From: Nitratireductor pacificus pht-3B
Lineage (GTDB): Bacteria > Pseudomonadota > Alphaproteobacteria > Rhizobiales > Rhizobiaceae
Length of the DNA stretch: 54,685 bases
Reading direction: 5' to 3'
Assembly: GCF_000300335.1 (NCBI RefSeq)
Contig: NZ_AMRM01000027.1
Location: 1-54,685, forward strand
The translations under genes and the position numbers were made by a program. The notes below the pieces were generated by a model that was not told the DNA's origin, made no database searches, and was given only the letters and a program-made list of their open reading frames with translations. Of the stretch, positions 37,079-45,311 are shown in pieces (the first letter of the stretch is position 1; every line of letters starts with the position of its first letter).

Positions 37079-37432
37079 ATGTCTTCGGAAAAGAGCGCGG
37101 AGATCGGCTATGACGATTTCCTCAAGGTGGACATCCGCGTCGGCACCGTGATCGAGGCGGAGCCCTTTCCGGAAGCGCGCAAGCCGGCGATCAAGATGAA
37201 GATCGATTTCGGCCCCGGGATCGGCGTCAGGAAATCCTCGGCGCAGGTCACGGTGCACTACACGCCGGACGAGATCGTCGGCCGCCAGGTGGCCGCCGTC
37301 GTCAATTTCCCGCCGCGCCAGATCGGCAAGTTCATGTCGGAGGTGCTGGTGCTCGGCTTCTCCGACGCGGCCGGCGCCATCGTGCTCGCCGCCACGGACA
37401 AGCCCGTCCCGAACGGCAGCCGCCTGCATTAG
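37079..37432 (+). CDS. csaA: CsaA-type tRNA-binding chaperone
   Basis: A 117-residue single-domain OB-fold protein, containing [35 protein letters not shown] (10-44), [33 protein letters not shown] and the end VPNGSRLH. CsaA is a tRNA-binding dimer with chaperone activity. Its stop codon TAG coincides with the first bases of a family A repeat (TAGAGCATTTTGC), an arrangement repeated at other genes in this window. Confidence 0.92.
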   Translation: MSSEKSAEIGYDDFLKVDIRVGTVIEAEPFPEARKPAIKMKIDFGPGIGVRKSSAQVTVHYTPDEIVGRQVAAVVNFPPRQIGKFMSEVLVLGFSDAAGAIVLAATDKPVPNGSRLH

Positions 37433-37520
37433 AGCATTTTGCAGTCAGGTGGAATCACCTGACGTCCGCATAAATGCGGAAAAACAAGAAGATAGACCCG
37501 TTCGGGTTTCGCATGGCGCT
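37430..37520 (+). repeat. Dispersed palindromic repeat, family A (copy 4)
   Basis: TAGAGCATTTTGCAGTCAGG, then an AGGTGGAATCACCT hairpin and GACGTCCGCATAAATGCGG, followed by AAACAAGAAGATAGACCCG. Its initial TAG is the stop codon of the CsaA-like gene. Confidence 0.85.
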
Positions 37521-37612
37521 CTCTCCCATCCCTTCGTATGGAGTGAGGGGCGCAGGCTGATGGGGAAGAGCCGACCAGGCCGGATCATTCCAGCACGGGC
37601 GACGAGGCGATC

Positions 37613-38917
37613 ATGCGCATACTGGTTCTCGGGGGTTACGGTTTCATCGGCCGCGCCGTCATGCGCCGGTTGGCTGCCGACGGCCATGCGCCCGTCGGGC
37701 TGGGACGCAGCGCCGCAGCCGGCCGCCACCGCGCCCCGCAGTTCGACTGGATCGGCGCCGACATCGCCGGGCTGCTGTCGCCCGCCGACTGGCTTCCCCA
37801 TCTCTCCGGCGTCGATGCCGTGGTCAATTGCTCGGGCGCTTTGCAGTCGGGCGGGCGCGACCGGCTGAAACCCCTGCAGCACGACGCGATGGTGGCGTTG
37901 TTTCAGGCGTGCGGGGAGGCGGGCGTCCGCCGTTTCGTGCAGATTTCCGCGCCCGGCGCGGCGCCGTCCGCGGCCACCGAGTTCCTCGCCACCAAGGGAA
38001 TGGCGGACGCCGCCCTGCGGGCAAGCAGTCTCGACTGGATCGTTCTGAAGCCGGCGCTGGTCATCGATGGCAATGCCTATGGCGGCACGGCGTTGCTGCG
38101 CATGCTGGCGGCGTTTCCGCTTGTCCTGCCGCTGGTCCATGCCGGCGCGCGGGTCGGCACGGTCTCGATGGACGACCTGACCGGGCTGGTGGCCCGCGCC
38201 GTCCTGCCTGCATTCCCCGCCCGGCAGGAGATCGACCTGGTTGAAGCCGAACCCGGCACGCTGCGCGAGGTCGTGCTCTCCGTCCGGCTATGGCTGGGCT
38301 ACCCGCCGCCGCGCGCCGTCCTCTCACTGCCGGGCTGGGCGGGTTCCGCGGTCGGGCGCATCGCCGACCTGCTGGCCTGGTTCGGCTGGCGCTCGCCGCT
38401 GCGCTCGACGGCGCTGCGCATCATAGCGGAGGAGGGCGTCGGCGGCGATCCGCAGGCCTTCGCGGCGCTCAATGGTGGTGCTCCGCCGCGCGCCCTCGGC
38501 GAAACGCTGGCTGGCCTGCCGGCAACGGTTCAGGAGCGCTGGTTCGCAAGGCTGTTCCTGGCGCTGCCGCTGATGGTCGCCGTGCTCGCCCTGTTCTGGC
38601 TGCTGTCCGGGGCAATCGGCATGGCGCGGTCGGGGGCGGCCAGCGCCTTGCTGGCCGATGCCGGTTTCACGCCGCTCGTCGCGATGATCGCCGTTGTCGG
38701 CGGCTCGCTCGCCGATCTGGCGCTGGGGGCGGCGGTTCTTTTCCGTCCGCTGGCGCGGCGCGCCTGCTGGGGCATGGTCGGCGTATCCCTGTTCTACCTG
38801 CTCGCCGGCACGCTGTTCCTGCCGCACCTGTGGCTCGATCCACTCGGTCCTTTCCTCAAGGTGCTGCCTGGCCTGGTCCTGGCCTGGGTGCTGTCCCTGA
38901 TGCTGGAGGAACGCTGA
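37613..38917 (+). CDS. SDR/NAD(P)-binding domain fused to a DoxX-like membrane domain
   Basis: A 434-residue fusion. The N-terminus is an atypical short-chain dehydrogenase: LVLGGYGFIGRAVMRRLAADGH (4-25, G-x-x-G-x-x-G), then ISAPGAAPS and LKPALVIDG. The C-terminal 130 residues form four hydrophobic helices of the DoxX/YphA type. The SDR catalytic YxxxK is not evident. Such NmrA-like/DoxX fusions occur beside DUF2269 genes, and here the next gene is one, overlapping as TGATG. A redox or lipid-linked role in the membrane is inferred. Confidence 0.9.
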   Translation: MRILVLGGYGFIGRAVMRRLAADGHAPVGLGRSAAAGRHRAPQFDWIGADIAGLLSPADWLPHLSGVDAVVNCSGALQSGGRDRLKPLQHDAMVALFQACGEAGVRRFVQISAPGAAPSAATEFLATKGMADAALRASSLDWIVLKPALVIDGNAYGGTALLRMLAAFPLVLPLVHAGARVGTVSMDDLTGLVARAVLPAFPARQEIDLVEAEPGTLREVVLSVRLWLGYPPPRAVLSLPGWAGSAVGRIADLLAWFGWRSPLRSTALRIIAEEGVGGDPQAFAALNGGAPPRALGETLAGLPATVQERWFARLFLALPLMVAVLALFWLLSGAIGMARSGAASALLADAGFTPLVAMIAVVGGSLADLALGAAVLFRPLARRACWGMVGVSLFYLLAGTLFLPHLWLDPLGPFLKVLPGLVLAWVLSLMLEER

Positions 38918-39387
38918 TGCTGCTCGACATCGCGCTGCGCTGGCTGCACGTGATCGGCGCCTGCGTGCTTCTGGGCACCGGCGCCGGCATCGCCTTCTTC
39001 ATGGTGATGGCGCATCGAACGCGCGATCCGGCGTTGATCGCGCATGTGGCGGGGACCGTCGTCATCGCGGACGTCCTGTTCACCGCCACTGCCGTCGTGG
39101 TTCAGCCCGTCACCGGCGTCTGGCTGGCCTTCCGCCTCGGCTGGGACCTTGGCGAGCCATGGCTTGTCCTGTCCATTGCGCTCTATGTCTTCGTGGGCCT
39201 CTTCTGGCTGCCCGTGGTGTGGATCCAGTTGCAGCTGCGCGCCATGGCGCGGCAGGCCGCCGAGCGGCGGACCCCGATGCCAGACCGGTATTTCCGGCTC
39301 TATCGCATCTGGTTCGCCTGCGGCTTCCCTGCTTTCTTGGCCGTTCTCGCCATCGTCTGGCTGATGCTGGCGCGGCCGTCGCTCTGA
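38917..39387 (+). CDS. DUF2269 family membrane protein
   Basis: A 156-residue protein with four helices and conserved ALRWLHVIGACVLLGTGAGIAFFM (6-29) and RIWFACGFPAFLAVLAIVWLML at the end. Its ATG shares one base with the upstream stop, so it is coupled to the SDR-DoxX fusion. Family function is unknown; the partnership suggests a small membrane complex. Confidence 0.9.
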   Translation: MLLDIALRWLHVIGACVLLGTGAGIAFFMVMAHRTRDPALIAHVAGTVVIADVLFTATAVVVQPVTGVWLAFRLGWDLGEPWLVLSIALYVFVGLFWLPVVWIQLQLRAMARQAAERRTPMPDRYFRLYRIWFACGFPAFLAVLAIVWLMLARPSL

Positions 39388-39485
39388 AACTTGTGGATCG
39401 CCTCGCACCTTCACAAAAAGCCCGCAGCCGCATTGCACGATGCGGATTGCCCTATCCCCGCCAACGGTCCGGAAGGAATTGCCGC

Positions 39486-40391
39486 TTGTTCCAGAACCTG
39501 ATCAGGCCGCGCCATGCGCTTGGCGCTGTGTTCATGCTGCTCACGGGCCTTTTTCTCACCCCGTCGCTCGCCGAACCTGCGCGGACGGGCGCCGGGGACG
39601 CCCTGCTGAAGCGCATGGATGAGGTCGAGAAACGCGTTGGCGGGCGTCTCGGCGCTGTGATCGTCGACCTCGAGACCGGCCGCCGCTGGAGCCGCCGCGC
39701 CGACGAGCGTTTTCCGATGAACAGCACCTTCAAGGCCTTCGCCTGCGCCGGCGTTCTCGCCCGGGTCGATGCCGGAGAGGAAGATCTCGGCCGGAGGATC
39801 GCCTTCGGCATGCGTGACCTGATCCACCACTCGCCGGTGACGGAGAAGCGGGCCGGCACGCGGGGCCTGACACTCGCGGAACTCTGCGAGGCGACCATCG
39901 GCTGGAGCGACAACACCGCCGGCAATCTCGTGCTCGACGCGATTGGCGGGCCGCCGGGCTTCACCGCCTTCATGCGGTCGCTGGGCGACACGCGGACGCG
40001 CATCGACCGGAGGGAGCCGGAGCTGACACAGAACACGCCCGGCGATCCGCGCGACACGACGACGCCGAACGCCATCGTTGCCACCCTGCAGGCGCTCCTT
40101 CTCGGCGACGCCCTGTCGTCCGCATCACGCGGCCGGCTGGAGCGCTGGATGGTGGAAGGCAAGGTCACCGGCCCGCTGCTGCGCTCGGGGCTGCCGGAGG
40201 GCTGGCGCATCGCCGACAAGAGCGGGGCGGGCCGGCGCGGCTCGCGGGGCATCGTCGCGGTGATCTGGCCGCCGGAGCGCCAGCCGGTCGTCGCAGCCAT
40301 CTACATGGCCGAATGTGCCTGCTCGATGGCGCAGCGCAACGCCGCCATCGCCGCCATCGCGCCGGCCCTGTTCGCCGCCATCGGGGAGTGA
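39486..40391 (+). CDS. bla: Class A beta-lactamase
   Basis: A 301-residue periplasmic serine hydrolase. A signal peptide (about 1-29, ending SLA) precedes the core. Catalytic elements are S80-T-F-K83, S141-D-N143, E177-P-E-L (omega loop) and K245-S-G. Directly after the omega-loop E-P-E-L is Thr, where most class A enzymes have Asn170 (which helps position the deacylation water). The omega-loop end GDPRDTTTP is typical. The TTG at 39486 is chosen because GAAGGA lies about 9 nt upstream; an ATG at 39534 would cut the signal peptide short. There is no linked mobile element, so it looks intrinsic. Confidence 0.93.
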   Translation: MFQNLIRPRHALGAVFMLLTGLFLTPSLAEPARTGAGDALLKRMDEVEKRVGGRLGAVIVDLETGRRWSRRADERFPMNSTFKAFACAGVLARVDAGEEDLGRRIAFGMRDLIHHSPVTEKRAGTRGLTLAELCEATIGWSDNTAGNLVLDAIGGPPGFTAFMRSLGDTRTRIDRREPELTQNTPGDPRDTTTPNAIVATLQALLLGDALSSASRGRLERWMVEGKVTGPLLRSGLPEGWRIADKSGAGRRGSRGIVAVIWPPERQPVVAAIYMAECACSMAQRNAAIAAIAPALFAAIGE

Positions 40392-40407
40392 AGGGGCCGG
40401 GTCGCCC

Positions 40408-40764
40408 TCAGTCGAGAAAGTCGAAACTGTCGGCGCCGTCGAAGCGGCGGATGCGCAGGCCGGCGATGGCTTGCGGATCGATCAGCCGGGCGTTGACGGC
40501 CATCCGCTGGCCGGCGGGGTCCGCCGGGCTCCAGTGGGTGGTGCAGCCGCAGGTCGGGCAATGATGCATTGCGAGCGTCCGGTCGCCCTGCAGATATTCC
40601 GCCGTGCTTCCGGCTCCGGCGGTGAAGGTCACCTCCGCCGGGTGGCAGTGCAGCCACAGCGCGCCGCGCCGGCGGCAGAGCGAGCAGTTGCACTCCGTAA
40701 GCCAAAGGGGCCGCGCGGCGATTTCCAGCCGCACGGCCCCGCAATGGCAGGAGGCTTCGAGCAT
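40408..40764 (-). CDS. GFA family protein
   Basis: A 118-residue zinc-site protein with the GFA pattern: C6-H-C8 G-A-V-R near the start, C25-N-C-S-L-C30 in the middle and CPTCGCTTHW further on. The family was named for glutathione-dependent formaldehyde-activating enzyme, but most members have no proven reaction. The stop is 17 bp from that of the convergent beta-lactamase. A DUF2165 gene ends 5 bp upstream, so the two may be co-transcribed. Confidence 0.92.
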   Translation of the reverse strand: MLEASCHCGAVRLEIAARPLWLTECNCSLCRRRGALWLHCHPAEVTFTAGAGSTAEYLQGDRTLAMHHCPTCGCTTHWSPADPAGQRMAVNARLIDPQAIAGLRIRRFDGADSFDFLD

Positions 40765-40769
40765 CGCCG

Positions 40770-41264
40770 TCAGGCGACGTCCTCGTCGCGCTGGTTGACG
40801 AAGATCAGCACGCCGAGGATCGCCACGTAGAACTTGAACGCCGCGTCCTGGCCGTTCCAGGTGTCGGACTGCCACATCAGGAACCATTCGCCGCCGACGA
40901 CCATGAAGCCGAAGAACCAGACCAGGAAGCCGGTGGCGGCGCCGGCGATCATCATGCCCTTCGCGGCCTGGAACTGCGAAGCACTGGCCCGGCGCGCGCC
41001 GAGCATCCTGAGGCCGCCGACGAGCAGGAGCAGGAACGTCAGGCCCTCGCCGGCGATGATCAGCCAGTAGCCTGCGTGCCACAGCGTCGGGGTGGTGATC
41101 GCGCGGTACATGGCGCTGTTGCCGGGGAACGTCGTGTCCATGCTCAGGACATGCTGCACGAAGGCGAAGTTCGAGCCGTAGTCGGTGATGTTGTTGAACG
41201 TGACCATGAACGCGAAGGCGGCGAGCGCCAGCGTCATGACGATTTTTGCATAGCGGGAGGTCAT
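40770..41264 (-). CDS. DUF2165 family membrane protein
   Basis: A 164-residue protein with four predicted helices. Family hallmarks are MVTFNNITDYGSNFAFVQHVLSMDTTFPGN (20-49) and the WHAGYWLIIAGEGLTFLLLL helix. The function is unknown. It lies 5 bp upstream of the GFA gene and diverges from a small ORF at 41436 across a 171-bp spacer containing an inverted repeat (41349-41377). Confidence 0.92.
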   Translation of the reverse strand: MTSRYAKIVMTLALAAFAFMVTFNNITDYGSNFAFVQHVLSMDTTFPGNSAMYRAITTPTLWHAGYWLIIAGEGLTFLLLLVGGLRMLGARRASASQFQAAKGMMIAGAATGFLVWFFGFMVVGGEWFLMWQSDTWNGQDAAFKFYVAILGVLIFVNQRDEDVA

Positions 41265-41348
41265 TGCCTCTTCCTTCCTCTTTGCGAGCGGGCGAATGTA
41301 GCGAACATTGCCGGACCGCGACTCAGCGTCTACGACGAAAGGCTAATC

Positions 41349-41377
41349 CGGAACCGGTCCCGGTTGAAACGGTTCCG
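41349..41377. promoter_or_regulatory. Inverted repeat in a divergent spacer
   Basis: CGGAACCG and CGGTTCCG, perfect 8-nt arms 13 nt apart, with a nested AACCGG..CCGGTT. It may be an operator shared by the two divergent genes or an RNA hairpin; no regulator gene is next to it. Confidence 0.4.
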
Positions 41378-41435
41378 ACGGTGCGTTTCCCGTTATGCCG
41401 GGATTATTTTCCTGAGATCACCGCGGAGGGCTGCG

Positions 41436-41687
41436 ATGGCCACGATGAAAACCTCGATCGAACTGACAGCCAGTGCCCGGCGCAAGGCGGAGACGGCGAG
41501 CGTCGCCGGCCTGCTCGCCGGTCTCGCCATCGGCGAATGGGCACGCAAGGGCGATTTCGTCGAGCTTGCGGGGGAACGGGAGGCCGTGACCTTCCTCATC
41601 CGCGCCCGGCGCATCCGCGTGGCGGCCGATGGCGGCCAGACGCTCGTCTTCGAACTCGACCACCCGCCGCGCCCCGCGGTGCGCTGA
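41436..41687 (+). CDS. Small hypothetical protein (83 aa)
   Basis: An 83-codon ORF with GGAGG 7 nt before the ATG. The sequence is basic at the N-terminus (MATMKTSIELTASARRKAET), followed by a short hydrophobic segment VAGLLAGLAIGEW and a beta-rich end. I recognise no family. A strong ribosome site and even composition support coding. It faces a repeat-bearing gap before the sensor kinase gene. Confidence 0.65.
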   Translation: MATMKTSIELTASARRKAETASVAGLLAGLAIGEWARKGDFVELAGEREAVTFLIRARRIRVAADGGQTLVFELDHPPRPAVR

Positions 41688-41743
41688 GGGCGCGTGCAAG
41701 GCAAAGGCATGCCGGTGCGCGGGGATCGCCTGTTCAGGCATGG

Positions 41744-41860
41744 ATGCCCGGCTCGGGGGCCGGGCATGACGAATTGTCGGGACGCGCGATGCGGGTCGCC
41801 GGCGTTCGCAACTGACAGGACCGCTCCTGCCAATCGTCATCCTCGGGCTCGACCCGAGGA
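41744..41860. repeat. Palindromic repeat region with two hairpins
   Basis: ATGCCCGGC/GCCGGGCAT (arms of 9, loop 6; 41744-41767) and TCCTCGGG/CCCGAGGA (arms of 8, loop 5; 41840-41860). Such CCGGGC palindromes are common intergenic repeats in rhizobial genomes. There is no ORF of note between 41688 and 41918. Confidence 0.6.
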
Positions 41861-41918
41861 ACCATGCCGAAACGGGCAATCATGGTCCCGCCTGCCGCGT
41901 TCTGCAGTCATATCCCGT

Positions 41919-43331
41919 TCAGGACGGCACACGGATGATGGCGCGCAGGCCGCCGAGCGGGCTTTCCTCCAGCATCACGTCGCCGCCATGCCCGCGGGCG
42001 ATGTCGCGGGCGATGGAAAGGCCGAGGCCGGTGCCGCTTTCGTCCTGGTTGCGCGCCTCGTCGAGGCGGAAGAAGGGCTTGAACACATCCTCGCGCATGT
42101 CGGGCGGGATGCCGGGGCCGTCGTCGTCGACAGTGATGGTCAGCGTGCCGTCCGCGTTGCGGGCCGCGACCTCCACATGCCGGGCATAGCGGAAGGCGTT
42201 GCCGATGACATTGCTCAGGAGGCGGCCGAAGGCGTTGGGCCGCACATGCAGGATCGCCTCGCCGGCAATCGAGGTCTTCAGCTTCGAGTCGCGTAGGGCT
42301 GCTTCTTCCGCGGCGCGGTCGAAGAAGGAGGCGAGGTTGAAGGCACCGGGATCCTCGGCGGCGTCGCCGCGGGCGAAGGCCAGATAGCCCTCCAGCATCG
42401 AGCGCATGTCCTCGATGTCCTGGTCGAGCGCCTCGATGTCGTCCTTCGAATGGGCGAGCGCCAGCTGCAGCTTGAAGCGGGTCAGGATGGTCCGCAAATC
42501 GTGGCTGACGCCCGTCAGCATGGCCGTGCGCTGTTCGATCTGCCGCTCGATGCGCTCGCGCATGACGAGGAAGGCGCTGCCGGCGCGCCGCACCTCCTCG
42601 GCGCCGCGCGGGCGGAAGTCGCTCGGCGTCGGACGTCCCTTGCCAAAACTGTCGGCGGCTTCGGCCAGCTGCAGGATCGGCCGGATCTGGTTGCGCAGGA
42701 AGGCGACCGAGATGGCGATCAGCACCAGCGAGGTGCCGACCATCCACAACAGGAAGATATGGGTGTTGGAGGCATAGGCCTGGCTGCGCCGGGCGAAGAC
42801 GCGCAGCACCCGGCCGTCCATCTGGACGCGGATCTCCACGATGTTGGAATTGCCGACCGTGTCGAGCCAGAAGGGCCGGTTGATCTGCTTGGTGATCTCC
42901 TCGCTCAGCGTCTGGTCGAGGATCGAGAAGAACGGTTTTGGCCCCGGCGCGGGCAGGGGGTCGGGCGGCAGGAGGTCGATCTTCAGCGCCAGCCGCTCCT
43001 GGGCGATGCGCACCACCTGCGCGTAGTCGTTGTCGTCCGGATAGGTCTCGATCATGTCGATGATCGCGGCGATGTCGCGCGTCACGGCCTGGCTGAGGCG
43101 CTGGGTCACCGTCTGCCAGTGGCGCTCCATGAAGACGAAGGCGATCACCGACTGCAGGAGCAGCATCGGCGCGATGACGATGATCAGCGAGCGCGCGTAG
43201 AGCCGCTTCGGCATGTAGCGCGAAACGACGCGCCAGAAGCGCCGCCATGGCCGGCGCATGGCGGCCGCCGTCCGCCGGATGCGCATCGCCGACGTCTGCC
43301 TGTCCTGCGAGGTCACTTGCAAATTCGCCAT
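41919..43331 (-). CDS. Sensor histidine kinase (EnvZ/OmpB-like)
   Basis: A 470-residue membrane kinase with two membrane helices (about 48-68 and 188-208), a HAMP-like linker, the H-box GVSHDLRT with H277, N-box NAFGRLLSNVIGNAFRYA, and ATP-site motifs DDDGPGIPP and GTGLGLSIA. The order is complete. The cytoplasmic end closes with GGLRAIIRVPS. The ATG at 43331 is chosen; several in-frame ATGs follow. Its likely partner is the OmpR-type regulator at 43968-44714, although an unrelated monooxygenase gene on the other strand lies between them. Confidence 0.93.
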   Translation of the reverse strand: MANLQVTSQDRQTSAMRIRRTAAAMRRPWRRFWRVVSRYMPKRLYARSLIIVIAPMLLLQSVIAFVFMERHWQTVTQRLSQAVTRDIAAIIDMIETYPDDNDYAQVVRIAQERLALKIDLLPPDPLPAPGPKPFFSILDQTLSEEITKQINRPFWLDTVGNSNIVEIRVQMDGRVLRVFARRSQAYASNTHIFLLWMVGTSLVLIAISVAFLRNQIRPILQLAEAADSFGKGRPTPSDFRPRGAEEVRRAGSAFLVMRERIERQIEQRTAMLTGVSHDLRTILTRFKLQLALAHSKDDIEALDQDIEDMRSMLEGYLAFARGDAAEDPGAFNLASFFDRAAEEAALRDSKLKTSIAGEAILHVRPNAFGRLLSNVIGNAFRYARHVEVAARNADGTLTITVDDDGPGIPPDMREDVFKPFFRLDEARNQDESGTGLGLSIARDIARGHGGDVMLEESPLGGLRAIIRVPS

Positions 43332-43382
43332 CTCGCCCGTGTTGCGGCGCCTGATTTCCGTGGCAGCCTGTCGCTGCGATCC

Positions 43383-43434
43383 TAGAGCATCGAACCGAAA
43401 AGTGGACTCCGGTTTTCGGTTATCCCGATGCTCC
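43383..43434. repeat. Short palindromic repeat, family C (copy 2)
   Basis: TAGAGCATCGAACCG, AAAGTGGACTCCGG and CCGATGCTC match the element at 7091-7143 in order and spacing. It lies upstream of the kinase gene. Confidence 0.7.
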
Positions 43435-43549
43435 GTCGACATTCCAAAGACCGTTTTTCACCCTTGACTTCAACCATGCTTGAAGTTCGATGGTGCCGCT
43501 CCAAACCGTCATGCACCCCCGCGCATGCGCAACCTCCGGAGCCATACAG

Positions 43550-43894
43550 ATGCCTTCAGCCGCAAGCCAGAACCCTTCTTCGCCCCATTACCGCGTCGAC
43601 AAGTTCGTCGTCCCCGCAGCCGCGCGCGACGAGTTCCTCGGTCGGGTCGTCGCCACCCATGCGACGCTGAGGACGCAGCCGGGTTTCCTCAGGGACGTGA
43701 TCCTCGAACAGGTGTCCGGACCCGGCAGCTTCAACTTCGTGACGATGGTCGAATGGGAAAGCGAGGCGGATGTGGTGCAGGCCTCCGAGGCGGTGCTGGC
43801 AATGCATGCGCAGACCGGCTTCGACCGCCACGAGATGATCACTCGGCTCGGCATCCGCCCGGACATCGCCAATTACCGGGCGCTCGTGGTCTGA
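43550..43894 (+). CDS. Antibiotic biosynthesis monooxygenase (ABM) domain protein
   Basis: A 114-residue ABM-fold protein: HYRVDKFVVPAAARDEFLGRV (13-33), LRTQPGFLRDVILEQVSGPGSFNFVTMVEWES and an aromatic-poor end. Members are small oxygenases or heme-degrading-like proteins; without partner genes the substrate is unknown. GGAG is 8 nt before the ATG at 43550. It lies between the kinase and regulator genes on the opposite strand and ends against a strong hairpin. Confidence 0.88.
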   Translation: MPSAASQNPSSPHYRVDKFVVPAAARDEFLGRVVATHATLRTQPGFLRDVILEQVSGPGSFNFVTMVEWESEADVVQASEAVLAMHAQTGFDRHEMITRLGIRPDIANYRALVV

Positions 43895-43895
43895 C

Positions 43896-43922
43896 CGAAA
43901 CAGATGGTCCCCATCTGTTTCG
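43896..43922. terminator. Hairpin between convergent genes
   Basis: Perfect 12-bp arms, CGAAACAGATGG and CCATCTGTTTCG, with a 3-nt loop. It lies right after the ABM stop and 46 bp from the response-regulator stop. No T-run follows, so it is a candidate bidirectional terminator or mRNA stabiliser. Confidence 0.55.
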
Positions 43923-43967
43923 ACAAGTCAGCCCACAAGCTGTTGATCTGACGGGGCGTGCCGGGGT

Positions 43968-44714
43968 CTATTCGACGCTCAGCCGGTAGCCGATGCCGCG
44001 CACGGTCTGCAGGTAGACGGGGTTCGATGGGTCGCGCTCGATCTTGCGGCGCAGGCGGTTGATCTGCACGTCGATGGTGCGCTCGCCGACCTCGGAATCC
44101 TCGCCCACCAGCTCGTGGCGCGGCACGGTCTCGCCGGCGCGCTCGGCGAAGATCACCATGATCTCGCGCTCGCGGTCGGTCAGCTTCACCAGCTTGCCGG
44201 AATGTTTTAGCTCGCGCCGCGCGATCTGGAACGTATAGGGGCCGAACACCACCTGCTCCACCTTCAGCGTGGTCTGCGGGCCGCTGCGGCGCAGGATGTT
44301 GTTGATGCGCAGCACCAGCTCGCGCGGGTCGAAGGGCTTCGGCAGGTAGTCGTCGGCGCCGGCTTCCAGGCCGACGACGCGGCTCTCCGTCTCCGATAGC
44401 GCCGTCAGCATCAGGATCGGCATGTCCTTGTCGGCGCGCAGGGCGCGCGTCAGGGAGACGCCGTCCTCGCCGGGCATCATCACGTCGAGAATCGCCAGGT
44501 CGAAGTCGAGGCCGTTGAGCTTGCGCCGCGCCTCGGCGGCATTGCCGGCGATGGTCACGCGAAAGCCGTTCTCGCGCAGGAAGCGGTTCAGCAGGCCGCG
44601 GATGCGCGTGTCGTCGTCGACGACGAGCAGATGCGGGGCGTCGTCGCTGAGGATCGCGGCTTCCTTGGCCTCATTGCCGGTGTCGCTCATGGTCACGGTC
44701 TCCACGGCTGCCAT
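43968..44714 (-). CDS. OmpR/PhoB-family response regulator (PetR-like)
   Basis: A 248-residue regulator: receiver domain with acidic pocket DDD (33-35), phospho-acceptor D77 in LDVMMPGEDG, K-P-F-D, and a C-terminal winged helix with TDREREIMV, TIDVQINRLRRKIERDPSNP and VRGIGYRL. It follows the MarR gene by 23 bp, and the EnvZ-type kinase lies 640 bp further on. In Rhodobacter the PetP-PetR pair has the same MarR-OmpR order, next to petABC; here petABC is about 23 kb away. The start at 44714 is used, with an ATG eight codons later as alternative. Confidence 0.93.
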   Translation of the reverse strand: MAAVETVTMSDTGNEAKEAAILSDDAPHLLVVDDDTRIRGLLNRFLRENGFRVTIAGNAAEARRKLNGLDFDLAILDVMMPGEDGVSLTRALRADKDMPILMLTALSETESRVVGLEAGADDYLPKPFDPRELVLRINNILRRSGPQTTLKVEQVVFGPYTFQIARRELKHSGKLVKLTDREREIMVIFAERAGETVPRHELVGEDSEVGERTIDVQINRLRRKIERDPSNPVYLQTVRGIGYRLSVE

Positions 44715-44737
44715 GCTCCCCTCATCATAGTGCCTAG

Positions 44738-45244
44738 TTATCGCGAGCGTCCATTCGGCAGTTTGTCCATCTGGGCGCGCAGCTCCGGATCGACCATGGC
44801 GCGCAGGAACCGTTCCACGACGGCGCTGTCGTCGAGCTGCGCTTCCTCAAGTGCCGCACGGATGCGGCGGGACTGTGGCAGGGCGAGCGCCAGCGCCAGG
44901 TCGCGCCCCTTCTGGGTCGGGTAGAGCTCGCGCTGGCGTCGGTCGCGCGGCCCCTGCACCTGCACGATGTACTGGTCGTCGATCAGCTGCTTCAGGACGC
45001 GCGCCAGGCTCTGCTTGGTGATCCGCAGCACGTCGAGCAGCTCGGCGACCGTCAGGCCCGGGCGACGGTTGACGAAATGCAGCACCCGGTGATGCGCGCG
45101 GCCGAAGCCATACTGCGCCAGGATGGCGTCGGGGTCCGAGGTGAAGTCGCGATAGGCGAAGAACAGATGCTCTATGATCGCGAAGTCGACGCCGTCTTTC
45201 AGCGTCAGCGGGGCTTTGATGGGCGGGGCGTCTTGATGGCTCAT
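44738..45244 (-). CDS. MarR-family transcriptional regulator (PetP-like)
   Basis: A 168-residue MarR protein with the winged helix LTVAELLDVLRITKQSLARVLKQLIDDQYIVQVQGPRDRRQRELYPTQKG (about 64-113) and helical dimerisation ends. Its 5' spacer to ilvE contains a 12-nt-arm palindrome over the -35 of a rightward promoter, a likely operator. It is co-transcribed with the OmpR-type gene 23 bp downstream. Confidence 0.93.
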   Translation of the reverse strand: MSHQDAPPIKAPLTLKDGVDFAIIEHLFFAYRDFTSDPDAILAQYGFGRAHHRVLHFVNRRPGLTVAELLDVLRITKQSLARVLKQLIDDQYIVQVQGPRDRRQRELYPTQKGRDLALALALPQSRRIRAALEEAQLDDSAVVERFLRAMVDPELRAQMDKLPNGRSR

Positions 45245-45280
45245 GGGGCGCTTGTAATCGCTTTGGTCTCACATGGCGAA

Positions 45281-45311
45281 GAAATTATGTCAGCCTTATT
45301 GACATAATTTC
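45281..45311. promoter_or_regulatory. Palindromic operator between marR and ilvE
   Basis: GAAATTATGTCA and TGACATAATTTC are perfect 12-nt arms around a 7-nt spacer (45293-45299), typical of MarR sites. It lies 37 bp upstream of the marR ATG, so autoregulation and control of the divergent ilvE promoter are both plausible. Confidence 0.75.
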
